Program-made: the position numbers and the translations under genes | The notes under the pieces: model-generated | What the model saw: the letters and a program-made list of their open reading frames with translations, nothing else | Database searches by the model: none | Told to the model about the DNA's origin: nothing | Source of the DNA: Acetobacterium sp. KB-1 | GTDB taxonomy: Bacteria > Bacillota > Clostridia > Eubacteriales > Eubacteriaceae | Assembly: GCF_003260995.1 (NCBI RefSeq) | Contig: NZ_CP030040.1 | Location: 602,979 to 666,978, forward strand | Reading direction: 5' to 3' | Length of the DNA: 64,000 bases | In this document: positions 54,590 through 62,637 of the stretch, piece after piece | Layout of the letters: each line of letters starts with the position of its first letter | How positions within the stretch are numbered: the stretch's first letter is position 1

Positions 54590-54618
54590 GACGACACGTT
54601 TCAGGTTGGACGGGTAAT

Positions 54619-55086
54619 CTAGTCGTCACCCATAATTTCCTTTTCGATGCGTCTCATTTCGGATTTTTCGTCCTCCTCCATATGGTCATAGCCCAACAGG
54701 TGTAGAACACTATGCACCGATAAATAAGAAAGCTCCCGGGTTAGGCTGTTTCCGTACTCCTTGGCTTGAGCTTCGGCCTGCTGGATACAGATGACAATAT
54801 CTCCAAGCAGCAAAGGCAGAAAAGGATTATCCTTAATGATTGCTTCGCGATGAAGGATGAAATCCTCATGCATGGGAAAGGACAGCACATCGGTAATCGT
54901 ATCTTTGCCCCGATAGTCTCTGTTTAGATCCTTTATTTCGGTGGTATTGACAAATGAAAAACTCACTTCGCACTCTACTCCAATTTCTTGATCAAGGAGT
55001 GTCCGCATCATAGCGTCTTCAATTTCTTCCAGGATGATGTCTGTAATTTCAAACTCACTGCGATTATCATAAGCGACTACGAGCAT
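54619..55086 (-). CDS. ybeY: Endoribonuclease YbeY
   Basis: A 155-residue metallo-RNase involved in 16S rRNA 3'-end maturation and 70S quality control. The HSVLHLLGYDHMEED metal motif (three His: H-x3-H-x5-H) lies near residue 125, and RDYRGKDTITDVLSFPM near residue 55 is the other family mark. It precedes dgkA-era-recO in the normal order. The phoH gene that often lies upstream is absent. Confidence 0.95.
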   Translation of the reverse strand: MLVVAYDNRSEFEITDIILEEIEDAMMRTLLDQEIGVECEVSFSFVNTTEIKDLNRDYRGKDTITDVLSFPMHEDFILHREAIIKDNPFLPLLLGDIVICIQQAEAQAKEYGNSLTRELSYLSVHSVLHLLGYDHMEEDEKSEMRRIEKEIMGDD

Positions 55087-55104
55087 ATTATTTCCTCTCC
55101 GGTT

Positions 55105-55809
55105 TCATTTCTTTTTAGTGGCCGCTTTCGCTTTCGCTTCTTCTCTTGCAGCTGATCGCATGGCAGATTTTTTAGCATCTGTCAATGGCGTCTGGTCAGG
55201 GATCAACTCATCATAAGGTGGGGTTGTCATGTGAGAGAGCATACCGAAACCATGGTTAAAGTCAATTATCGTAATACTTCCTAATTTAATGTCAAAATGC
55301 CATTTACAGTCAAGCGGTAAATTTAGCATATTGGTGAGCATCCCGTGAATGGTTCCACCATGGGCAACCATTAAAACTGTTTCGCCTTCATTCAATTCTG
55401 CTAAAAATTCAGCGCAAAGATCATGATATTCCCGCTGGCTCTGACCCTCAGGGACAGCATAATCTATATAACTCGACATCCATTGATCCCATTCGGTCTG
55501 GAAGATTTCAATGCACTCATCCCGAGTTTTGCCTTCGAAAATGCCAAAGTTGAACTCCCGGAGACGATGATCCACCTGAATCTCCTTACCCGTGGATTGA
55601 CCTACTGCCTGAGCAATTTTCAAAGCCCGTGAGGTTGGACTAGCATAAATTTTGTCAAATGACAGTTTCTCATTCAGGGCGATCAGTTCTTCTACCAACA
55701 ATACCTTCATCGCCTCGCCCCGAGGAGTATAGTCTGATTCGGTGTGGCCGTTGAGGCGATGCTCCACGTTTCCATATGTTTCTACATGTCTTACCAGTAT
55801 AAGTTTCAT
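55105..55809 (-). CDS. Histidine phosphatase family protein
   Basis: A 234-residue phosphoglycerate-mutase-like phosphatase with the catalytic LVRHVETYGN motif at residues 5-14 (RHx[EG]), YASPTSRALKIAQAVG near 56 and VAHGGTIHGML near 147. The C-terminal 30 residues are Ala/Lys/Glu-rich and probably disordered. Substrate unknown; alpha-ribazole phosphatase or a general phosphatase are possible. It is transcribed away from the DMT transporter, which lies 130 bases upstream on the other strand. Confidence 0.85.
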   Translation of the reverse strand: MKLILVRHVETYGNVEHRLNGHTESDYTPRGEAMKVLLVEELIALNEKLSFDKIYASPTSRALKIAQAVGQSTGKEIQVDHRLREFNFGIFEGKTRDECIEIFQTEWDQWMSSYIDYAVPEGQSQREYHDLCAEFLAELNEGETVLMVAHGGTIHGMLTNMLNLPLDCKWHFDIKLGSITIIDFNHGFGMLSHMTTPPYDELIPDQTPLTDAKKSAMRSAAREEAKAKAATKKK

Positions 55810-55879
55810 TTTTTCTTCCTTATGTAATTTTAAACTTTTCTCTATTATAACTCATTTTAATCAGGGAAACCAAATTTTT

Positions 55880-55908
55880 TTGCCAAGCGCTATCTTTTTA
55901 GTTATAAT
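55880..55908 (+). promoter_or_regulatory. Promoter of the DMT transporter gene
   Basis: TTGCCA (55880-55885), a 17-bp spacer and TATAAT (55903-55908) on the plus strand, about 30 bases before the ATG. Confidence 0.75.
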
Positions 55909-55937
55909 TAATAAAGTACCTGAGAAAGGAAGTCACC

Positions 55938-56867
55938 ATGGAAAAAACTAAAAAAAAATCTCTTTTCGCTGATCTTAGTCTTGTGGCCGTGGCATTTGTT
56001 TGGGGCAGTGGTTTTGTCGCTTCGAAAAACGCCCTTGGTTCAATGTCACCGATAATGCTAATGGCGGTCAGGTTTACGGTAGCGGCCCTTCTATCCGGAT
56101 TTATCTTTCGAAAAAATTTGAGAAAAATCTCTAAAGAAACCATTAAGGCCGGTTGTATGATAGGCTTCTTTCTGTTCACCGCCTTTGCCGCCCAGATGAT
56201 TGGACTACAATATATGCTCGCCGGTAAGCAAGCTTTTCTGACGGCCACCAATGTCATCATGGTCCCCTTTATTTATTGGGCGGTAAAAAAACAACGGCCT
56301 GATTACTACAATTTTGTGGCAGCCTTTACGATGCTGATAGGTCTGGCCCTGCTGACGATGGATTTTTCTGTTGGTTTTTCTTTTAATCCCGGGGATGTTT
56401 TGACGTTGCTATGTGCCTTTTTATTTGCCTGTCACATTGTGGTGGTGGGCATTTACTCAAAACAGCATGACCCCATTGCCCTGACTGTGATTCAACTTTG
56501 CTTTGCTGCTGTGGTCTCTTTGGGTTACGTTTTTATTTCGGGCGAGTTTACCCTAGACATACCTGTGCCCGGTCTTTTAAATGGCTTGTATCTGGGGATA
56601 TTCTGTACCTTTCTGGCCTTTTTGGGACAAACGGTGGCTCAGAAATATACCAATTCCACTCATGCCGCTATTATCCTCAGTCTGGAAGCCGTTTTTGGAA
56701 GTATTCTATCAATTATTATCCTTGGAGATACGTTTACGTTGACGATGTTCTTAGGCTGCCTAGTGATTTTTTTGGGGATCCTTACCGCTGAAACCAAGTG
56801 GTCTTTTCTTAAGAAACTATTTCTTAAAACAAAACCTAAAAATCCAGAAAAACTGACTGAGATTTAG
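55938..56867 (+). CDS. DMT-superfamily (EamA) permease
   Basis: A 309-residue ten-helix transporter with two EamA repeats. The first half starts LVAVAFVWGSGFVASKNAL and continues MLMAVRFTVAALL; the second has FLAFLGQTVAQKYTNSTHAAIILSLEAVFGSIL. It exports an unknown metabolite, perhaps an amino acid or a nucleotide precursor. AAAGGAAG precedes the ATG. A Lys/Pro-rich tail ends the protein. Confidence 0.88.
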   Translation: MEKTKKKSLFADLSLVAVAFVWGSGFVASKNALGSMSPIMLMAVRFTVAALLSGFIFRKNLRKISKETIKAGCMIGFFLFTAFAAQMIGLQYMLAGKQAFLTATNVIMVPFIYWAVKKQRPDYYNFVAAFTMLIGLALLTMDFSVGFSFNPGDVLTLLCAFLFACHIVVVGIYSKQHDPIALTVIQLCFAAVVSLGYVFISGEFTLDIPVPGLLNGLYLGIFCTFLAFLGQTVAQKYTNSTHAAIILSLEAVFGSILSIIILGDTFTLTMFLGCLVIFLGILTAETKWSFLKKLFLKTKPKNPEKLTEI

Positions 56868-56874
56868 CTTTTTC

Positions 56875-56904
56875 TTTACAGATTAATTCCCGATATGCTA
56901 TGAT
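56875..56904 (+). promoter_or_regulatory. Possible promoter of the flavin oxidoreductase gene
   Basis: TTTACA (56875-56880), an 18-bp spacer and TATGAT (56899-56904) with an upstream TG extension. The match is fair only. Confidence 0.5.
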
Positions 56905-56943
56905 AACCTCCAATTGCAAGAAAAATTGCAGAGGAGGTTTTTT

Positions 56944-58017
56944 TTGAAAACTCAATTTAATATTGGAAATCTCGAATTTTCAAAGCCCATTGTCCAAGGT
57001 GGTATGGGGATTGGTATTTCCCTTTCCAAGTTGGCTGGATACGTCTCAAAATTTGGTGGCCTCGGGGTCGTCTCTGCTGTAGAAATGGGCAGTAATTACC
57101 CCAATTACCAGAAAAATCCTAAAGCGGCCAACCGACAGGCCATGGAGGACCACTTTAAACGTGCCAAAGAAATATCTGGCAATCGCCCCATTGGGATAAA
57201 TATTATGGTGGCTTTAACCCAATACGAGCAACTGGTTAAAGATGCTGTCCAAACTGGTTATGACATTGTTTTTGCCGGAGCGGGTCTACCTTTAACCCTT
57301 CCAGAACTGACCCGCGATTCCTTAACTAAAATTGCTCCAATTATTTCATCTAAACGGGTGGCCAAACTGATTTTAAAACACTGGTGGCGTCACTATGAAG
57401 TTGCTCCAGATGCCATTGTCCTGGAAGGCCCCTTGGCTGGTGGTCATTTAGGCTTTAAACCTGAAGATCTCGTCCCAGAACGACTGGCCCAACAGGCCTT
57501 GCCCTCGCTGATTCCCGGCGTGCTTGAAGAAATCAAACCTTATGAAGATTTGGTTGGGCGGCAAATCCCATTAATTGCCGGTGGCGGTATTACCTCAGCC
57601 ACTGATGTCCGGGATACCCTGGAAGCTGGTGCCGATGCCGCACAAATTGGTTCTCGATTCGTGGCGACTAAAGAATGTGATGCCTCCCCGGTTTTTAAAG
57701 AAGCGCTTGTCAAAGCCAAACAATCCGATATTGAAATCATCGTTAGTCCCGCCGGTTTGCCAGGCCGGGCAATTCATAACCACTTTCTGGAAGAGGTTAA
57801 AGCAGGGCTGCGACATCCTGTTAATTGTCCCATTAATTGCATAAAATCATGCGATTATAAAACGGCTCCCTACTGTATTGCCCTTGCTCTGATTGCCGGA
57901 AAACAGGGTGATCTGGAGAATGGCTATGTTTTTTCCGGGGCTAATGCATATAAAATCACTGAAATCACAACTGTGGAAGCCTTAATTGACGAATTGACAA
58001 AAGAATTAAGTCACTAA
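56944..58017 (+). CDS. NAD(P)H-dependent flavin oxidoreductase (nitronate monooxygenase-like) with a four-cysteine motif
   Basis: A 357-residue FMN enzyme of the nitronate monooxygenase/FabK superfamily, recognised by KPIVQGGMGIGISLSKLAG, INIMVALTQYEQLVKDA, LEGPLAGGHLGF and IPLIAGGGITSATDV. The C-terminal part has Cys295, Cys299, Cys303 and Cys311 (C-x3-C-x3-C-x7-C), which could hold an Fe-S cluster; FabK lacks this. The start is the TTG at 56944 with GAGGAGG six to seven bases upstream. It lies just before the fatty acid synthesis operon but has its own promoter; a role in fatty-acid or nitronate metabolism is inference. Confidence 0.85.
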   Translation: MKTQFNIGNLEFSKPIVQGGMGIGISLSKLAGYVSKFGGLGVVSAVEMGSNYPNYQKNPKAANRQAMEDHFKRAKEISGNRPIGINIMVALTQYEQLVKDAVQTGYDIVFAGAGLPLTLPELTRDSLTKIAPIISSKRVAKLILKHWWRHYEVAPDAIVLEGPLAGGHLGFKPEDLVPERLAQQALPSLIPGVLEEIKPYEDLVGRQIPLIAGGGITSATDVRDTLEAGADAAQIGSRFVATKECDASPVFKEALVKAKQSDIEIIVSPAGLPGRAIHNHFLEEVKAGLRHPVNCPINCIKSCDYKTAPYCIALALIAGKQGDLENGYVFSGANAYKITEITTVEALIDELTKELSH

Positions 58018-58095
58018 TCTGGTCTTTAGTCATTTTTTTAGCGATCTTATAAGTCTTAATATGCCCTAAGAAAAAAGTTAATATCTGAACTTTTC

Positions 58096-58123
58096 TTGAC
58101 AAATACTTTTTTAGCGCTATAAT
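58096..58123 (+). promoter_or_regulatory. Promoter of the fab operon
   Basis: TTGACA (58096-58101), a 16-bp spacer and TATAAT (58118-58123). The operator-like dyad directly follows. Confidence 0.85.
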
Positions 58124-58125
58124 TA

Positions 58126-58140
58126 GTTAGACAATCTAAC
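58126..58140 (+). promoter_or_regulatory. Operator-like dyad for the MarR-type regulator
   Basis: GTTAGA-CAA-TCTAAC is a perfect 6-bp inverted repeat at the predicted transcription start, three bases after the -10. Its position and symmetry suit a MarR-type dimer, probably the FabT-like protein encoded directly downstream. Confidence 0.65.
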
Positions 58141-58158
58141 GATAATGGAGGTGATCCC

Positions 58159-58641
58159 TTGGACTCTTTTTCTTCCCAACTCAACGCCGTTTTGGTCGAT
58201 ACATTCAATACTATTTTAAAATTTGAAGAAAATTTACTCAAGCAATCTACGAATATTGATTTATCAATCAATGAAATGCATCTGATTGAGCATGTGGGAA
58301 AAAACAAAAATGATGGAAAAACCATTAGTGATCTTGCCCAAAGTCTTAATATTACCCTCCCTTCTGTAACGGTGGCGATAAATAAATTGGTTAAAAAAGG
58401 GTATGTAAAGAAAGAAAAGAGTAATACCGATGGACGGGTTGTATACGTTCGACTTACCGATAAGGGTTTACGGATCGATAAAATCCATCAGTATTTTCAT
58501 GTAAAAATGGTGAAAGATATTTCTAGTGAAATGACTGTTGCCGAAAAAGAAGTATTAATTCACGGTATGGAAAAATTAAACGGTTTTTTCAAAAATAAAT
58601 TATCAAGATTATCTGACGAAAATGAAACGTCTGAGCCTTGA
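58159..58641 (+). CDS. fabT: MarR-family regulator of the fatty acid synthesis operon (FabT-like)
   Basis: A 160-residue winged-helix repressor of the MarR family. The DNA-binding helix reads TISDLAQSLNITLPSVTVAINKLVKKGYVKKE and is followed by the wing TDGRVVYVRLTDKG. It is the first gene of the fab operon, as FabT is in streptococci, and has an operator-like dyad on its promoter. In FabT systems acyl-ACP is the corepressor. The start is the TTG at 58159 with a perfect GGAGGTGATC site. The symbol is by position and family, not proven. Confidence 0.85.
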   Translation: MDSFSSQLNAVLVDTFNTILKFEENLLKQSTNIDLSINEMHLIEHVGKNKNDGKTISDLAQSLNITLPSVTVAINKLVKKGYVKKEKSNTDGRVVYVRLTDKGLRIDKIHQYFHVKMVKDISSEMTVAEKEVLIHGMEKLNGFFKNKLSRLSDENETSEP

Positions 58642-58656
58642 TGCTTGGAGGAACAA

Positions 58657-59631
58657 ATGTCCTTTACAATTATCGGAACCGGTTCTGCATTGCCAAGAAC
58701 AATTCAGACCAATGAAGACCTCGCCCAGTTTCTTAATACATCTAATGAATGGATCGTTTCAAGAACTGGCATCGAATCACGACACATTTGTGTGGCAGAA
58801 TCCATTTTAGACATCGCTCTGGAAGCCAGTGTGAATGCCCTGGATAATGCCCAAATCAAACCAGCAGAACTTGATCTAATTATCTGCCCCACCCTTGGCG
58901 GTGATACCGTCACCCCTTCCCTGGCCTGCTTGATTCAGGAAAAATTGGGTGCAACCTGCCCCAGCTTTGATCTCAATGCCGCTTGCTCCGGCTTTGTCTA
59001 TGGACTTGATGTGGCTGACGCTTATTTTTCCCGGAATAATGACCAAAAAATTCTGGTCATTGCGGTGGACGCCATGTCCAAGCTGGTGGACTGGCAAGAT
59101 CGGGCTACTGCTGTACTTTTCGGAGACGGTGCCGGTGCCGCTGTGCTGGCCAGCGGGAATAGCTTAAGAGCCATTCAGCTGACCGCCGTCGGAAATCAGC
59201 ATGCCTTAAGTATTCCCTGGCCTAAGGGTAATCATCCCCTGACCCAAAACCAGACCAACCCAGCCCCCTATCTGCTGATGGACGGGCCGGAAGTTTATCG
59301 CTTTGCGGTAGCTGCCATCTGCAGTGACTTACGCTCAGTGGCAAAAGCCGCCGGCATCGAACTGGCCGATCTGGATTACATCATTCCCCATCAAGCGAAC
59401 CTGCGGATTATCGAAGGAGCGGCCAAACGCCTAAAACTGCCAATGGATAAATTTGTTCTGCGAGTCAATGGTTGTGGTAATACCTCAGCCGCCAGCATCC
59501 CACTGGTGCTGGATGAACTTAACCGCAGTAACACCTTTAAACCCGGCACCCGGATTGCCTTAACCGCCTTCGGCGGAGGTCTGACAACCGGTGCCTGCGT
59601 TATCGAATGGGCTGATCATTATATGGCGTAG
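58657..59631 (+). CDS. fabH: Beta-ketoacyl-ACP synthase III
   Basis: A 324-residue condensing enzyme that starts fatty acid synthesis from acetyl-CoA and malonyl-ACP. The catalytic triad is Cys110 (LNAACSGFVYG), His in YIIPHQANLRI near 247 and Asn in NGCGNTSAAS near 277. The start at 58657 has TTGGAGG about six bases upstream; an upstream in-frame ATG at 58645 lacks a site. It follows fabT in the streptococcal order. Confidence 0.96.
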   Translation: MSFTIIGTGSALPRTIQTNEDLAQFLNTSNEWIVSRTGIESRHICVAESILDIALEASVNALDNAQIKPAELDLIICPTLGGDTVTPSLACLIQEKLGATCPSFDLNAACSGFVYGLDVADAYFSRNNDQKILVIAVDAMSKLVDWQDRATAVLFGDGAGAAVLASGNSLRAIQLTAVGNQHALSIPWPKGNHPLTQNQTNPAPYLLMDGPEVYRFAVAAICSDLRSVAKAAGIELADLDYIIPHQANLRIIEGAAKRLKLPMDKFVLRVNGCGNTSAASIPLVLDELNRSNTFKPGTRIALTAFGGGLTTGACVIEWADHYMA

Positions 59632-59785
59632 TATTGTTAGTAAAATTATAACTAAAAATGACTTCAGCTTAAATTCTTAAATAGTACCGGCAATTGTTAC
59701 ATCATGTTGTATGCGACAGATTAATAATTGGTCGGTACGGGATCTCAATCAAAAATTTATTTATAATCTTAGGAGGATTAATCAA

Positions 59786-60007
59786 ATGGTATTAGAAAAA
59801 GTAGTGGAAATTTTACGGAATTACAAAGATGAACAAGATTTAGCCGTTACAGTAGCTTCAACATTCGAAGAACTGGAACTGGATTCTCTGGATACCGTGG
59901 AGCTAGTCATGGAAATTGAAGAAGCCTTTGATACCAGCATTGAAATGGATGGCGAAATTAAGACCATTGGTGATGTGGTAACGCTGATTGAAAAAGCAAT
60001 CGTTTAG
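59786..60007 (+). CDS. acpP: Acyl carrier protein
   Basis: A 73-residue acidic carrier. The 4'-phosphopantetheine attachment site is Ser34 in ELDSLDTVELV, with the helix II MEIEEAFD following. The ATG at 59786 has AGGAGG eight bases upstream. A 155-base gap separates it from fabH and shows no clear terminator. Confidence 0.97.
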   Translation: MVLEKVVEILRNYKDEQDLAVTVASTFEELELDSLDTVELVMEIEEAFDTSIEMDGEIKTIGDVVTLIEKAIV

Positions 60008-60017
60008 GTGAAATAGT

Positions 60018-60965
60018 ATGATAAAAACACCACTCTGCGATCTTTTAAACATTGAATTTCCCATTCTTCAGGGAGGAATGGCGTGGATATCCGATGCTCA
60101 GCTTGCGGCTGCCGTGTCAAATGCAGGTGGTTTAGGGATTATTTCGTCAATGAACGCCGATGAGAATTGGCTACGCAGTGAAATTAAAAAGGCCAAAAGC
60201 CTGACTGATAAACCTTTTGGGGTCAATGTTATGCTGATGAATCCCCATGTGGATAAAATTGCACAGGTTCTGATTGACGAAAAGGTTCCGGTTGTCACAA
60301 CCGGTGCCGGAAATCCAGGTAAATTCATGAAGCTATGGATTGAAGCCGGTATCAAAGTTATTCCGGTGGTACCTTCCACCGGATTGGCCCGCTTTTCTGA
60401 ACGGGCTGGAGCCACAGCGGTCATTGCCGAAGGCGGCGAATCCGGTGGACACGTCGGCGAGATGTCTACCCTACCCTTAATTCCCCAGGTCTGTGACGTG
60501 GTTTCGATTCCGGTCATTGCTGCCGGCGGCATTGGCGATGGTCGGGGCATCGCCGCCGCGTTAATGCTGGGAGCATTAGGGGTTCAGTTGGGCACCCGTT
60601 TTTTAGTCGCCCACGAAACCAACATCCATGAAAATTATAAAGATAAAATTATTAAAGCCAAAGATATTGATACCACCCTTAGCGGCCGGTCATTGGGTCA
60701 TCCGGTTCGTTCTCTAAAAACAACCTTTTCTAAAGACTTCATTAAAGCGGAAAATGATCCTACGACGCCGCCAGAAGTTCTGGAAGAATACGGTCGGGGT
60801 GCGCTTCGCATTGCCGCTCAGGAAGGTGATTCTCTAAAAGGTTGCTTCATGGCTGGTCAGATTGCAGGAATGATTAAAGAAAAACAAAGCGTGAAGGAAA
60901 TCATTTTAACACTGGCTGATGAAACAGAAACAGTTTTAAAAGGAGGAACAAAATGGGTAAAATAG
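60018..60965 (+). CDS. fabK: Enoyl-ACP reductase II (FMN, FabK type)
   Basis: A 315-residue FMN-dependent enoyl-ACP reductase: IEFPILQGGMAWISDAQLAAAVSNAGGLGIIS at the start, then GVNVMLMNPHVDKIAQVLIDEKVPVVTTGAGNPGKFM, GGESGGHVGEM and AAGGIGDGRGIAAALMLGALGVQLGTRFL. It takes the place of FabI, which is not in the window, so this operon depends on FabK for the last step. It lies between acpP and fabD, as in streptococci. Confidence 0.95.
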   Translation: MIKTPLCDLLNIEFPILQGGMAWISDAQLAAAVSNAGGLGIISSMNADENWLRSEIKKAKSLTDKPFGVNVMLMNPHVDKIAQVLIDEKVPVVTTGAGNPGKFMKLWIEAGIKVIPVVPSTGLARFSERAGATAVIAEGGESGGHVGEMSTLPLIPQVCDVVSIPVIAAGGIGDGRGIAAALMLGALGVQLGTRFLVAHETNIHENYKDKIIKAKDIDTTLSGRSLGHPVRSLKTTFSKDFIKAENDPTTPPEVLEEYGRGALRIAAQEGDSLKGCFMAGQIAGMIKEKQSVKEIILTLADETETVLKGGTKWVK

Positions 60966-61894
60966 CACTGCTCTTCCCCGGTCAAGGTTCACAGTTTGTC
61001 GGAATGGGCAAACCCCTTTATGAACTTAGCCAATGCGCACGGGAAATTTTTGACCAGGTTGATGCCGTTCATCCGGGCACCTCGACACTTTGCTTTGAAG
61101 GGCCTGCGAAAGCGCTCAATCAAACCCTGAATACCCAGCCTTGTATTTTTGCAGTGGAGCTGGCGGCACTGACGGCTTTAAAATGTGTTGGGGTCGAAGT
61201 TCAGGGGATCGCTGGCTTCTCACTGGGAGAGGTAAGCGGTCTGGTAGCCTCCGGCGTCTTGTCTATGGCAGATGGATTAAAGTTTGTTAAAAAGCGTGGT
61301 CAAGCTATGGATGAAGCGTCTCAGATGACACCGGCGTCCATGGTGGCCGTTTTAAAACTTGATAATGCCACGGTGGAAGCACTCTGCAAAGAATTCAGCC
61401 AATGCTACCCGGTTAATTACAATTGCCCTGGGCAGCTGGTTGTCGCCATGCTTCGGGATGATCAGGAAGCGTTTTTAATCCGTGCGAAAGAACTGGGCGG
61501 TCGGGGTATCCCCTTGACTATATCTGGCGGTTTCCACTCCCCTTTTATGACCTATGCAACCAAGCTGCTGGAAAAAAAGATCTATGAATTGACATTTTCA
61601 GCGGGTTCCATTCCCCTTTATTCCAACGCTTATGCTAAACCCTATCCTGAATCTCCAGTGGAGATCCGTGATTATATTCTTCATCAAATCAATCATCCCG
61701 TATTGTGGGAACAAACGATGCGCAACATGATCGCAGACGGATTTACCACCTTTATTGAATGCGGTCCCGGCAAAACCCTGGGTGGATTCTTAAAAAAAAT
61801 TGACAAATCAGTCCTCTATTATCATGTTGAAACGGTACTAACCGATTATCTCGAAGCAAAGAATGCCGGAAAGGAATGGTCTTTTGTATGTTAA
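60953..61894 (+). CDS. fabD: Malonyl-CoA-ACP transacylase
   Basis: A 313-residue transacylase. The N-terminal LLFPGQGSQFVGMG, the serine nucleophile Ser90 in GFSLGEVSGL, and the catalytic His in GGFHSPFM near 199 are present. It overlaps the fabK end by 13 bases and the fabG start by a few bases, so the three are translationally coupled. Confidence 0.96.
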   Translation: MGKIALLFPGQGSQFVGMGKPLYELSQCAREIFDQVDAVHPGTSTLCFEGPAKALNQTLNTQPCIFAVELAALTALKCVGVEVQGIAGFSLGEVSGLVASGVLSMADGLKFVKKRGQAMDEASQMTPASMVAVLKLDNATVEALCKEFSQCYPVNYNCPGQLVVAMLRDDQEAFLIRAKELGGRGIPLTISGGFHSPFMTYATKLLEKKIYELTFSAGSIPLYSNAYAKPYPESPVEIRDYILHQINHPVLWEQTMRNMIADGFTTFIECGPGKTLGGFLKKIDKSVLYYHVETVLTDYLEAKNAGKEWSFVC

Positions 61895-62628
61895 CAGGAA
61901 AAACTGCACTCATTACAGGTGGTGCAAAAGGAATTGGACGGGCCATCGCCCTTAAAATTGCCCAGGCCCATGGAAATGTGGCCATTATGTACCGTGGTAG
62001 CCAAACTAATGCGCTACTGACCATCAATGAACTGCAGGCTTTGGGTGTGCAGGCCAAAAGCTATCAATGTGACGTGTCCGATTTTAACGCCACTAAAGAA
62101 CTGGTTGCCCAGGTTATTAAGGATTTTGATGGATTAGATATCCTGGTGAATAATGCTGGAATTACTAATGACAAGCTGTTAATCGCCATGAAGGAAACTG
62201 ATTTTGATAGTGTCATTAACACCAATTTAAAAGGTGCCTTCAACATGACCAAGCACGTCGGCACTTACCTGCTCAAGCAGCGCAAAGGTCGAATTATCAA
62301 TATCTCCTCAGTTTCAGGCTTAATGGGCAATGTGGGCCAATGCAATTACGCCGCTGCCAAAGCCGGTCTTATCGGTCTGACCAAGTCCACTGCTAAAGAA
62401 ATGGCCATGCGGGGAGTCACCTGTAATGCCATTGCTCCAGGTTTTATCGACACTGATATGACCAAAGAATTAAAACCCGAAATTAAAGAAGAGATTATTA
62501 AACAAATTCCCTTAAAACGTTTGGGACAGGCAGATGATATTGCCAATCTCTGCGTTTATTTAAGTAGCGATTTATCAGGCTATATTACAGGAGAAGTCAT
62601 TAAAGTTGATGGCGGTCTCTATATTTAG
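61888..62628 (+). CDS. fabG: 3-oxoacyl-ACP reductase
   Basis: A 246-residue short-chain dehydrogenase that uses NADPH to reduce 3-oxoacyl-ACP. The Rossmann motif is TGGAKGIGRAI at 10-20, with LVNNAGIT near 87, Ser in NISSVSG near 140 and Tyr/Lys in NYAAAKAG near 154-158. The ATG at 61888 has AAGGAATGG upstream and overlaps the fabD stop. Confidence 0.96.
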   Translation: MLTGKTALITGGAKGIGRAIALKIAQAHGNVAIMYRGSQTNALLTINELQALGVQAKSYQCDVSDFNATKELVAQVIKDFDGLDILVNNAGITNDKLLIAMKETDFDSVINTNLKGAFNMTKHVGTYLLKQRKGRIINISSVSGLMGNVGQCNYAAAKAGLIGLTKSTAKEMAMRGVTCNAIAPGFIDTDMTKELKPEIKEEIIKQIPLKRLGQADDIANLCVYLSSDLSGYITGEVIKVDGGLYI

Positions 62629-62637
62629 GAGTAATCA

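Noticed and set aside
58010-58055. Weak hairpin after the flavin oxidoreductase (ACTAA/TTAGT followed by T-run)
   Set aside because: Only a 5-bp A/T-rich stem; not strong enough to call a terminator.
60098-60550. 150-codon open frame on the minus strand inside fabK
   Set aside because: It is the reverse shadow of a GC-richer, well-conserved gene; it is Pro/Ser/Ala-rich, with no ribosome site and no family match.
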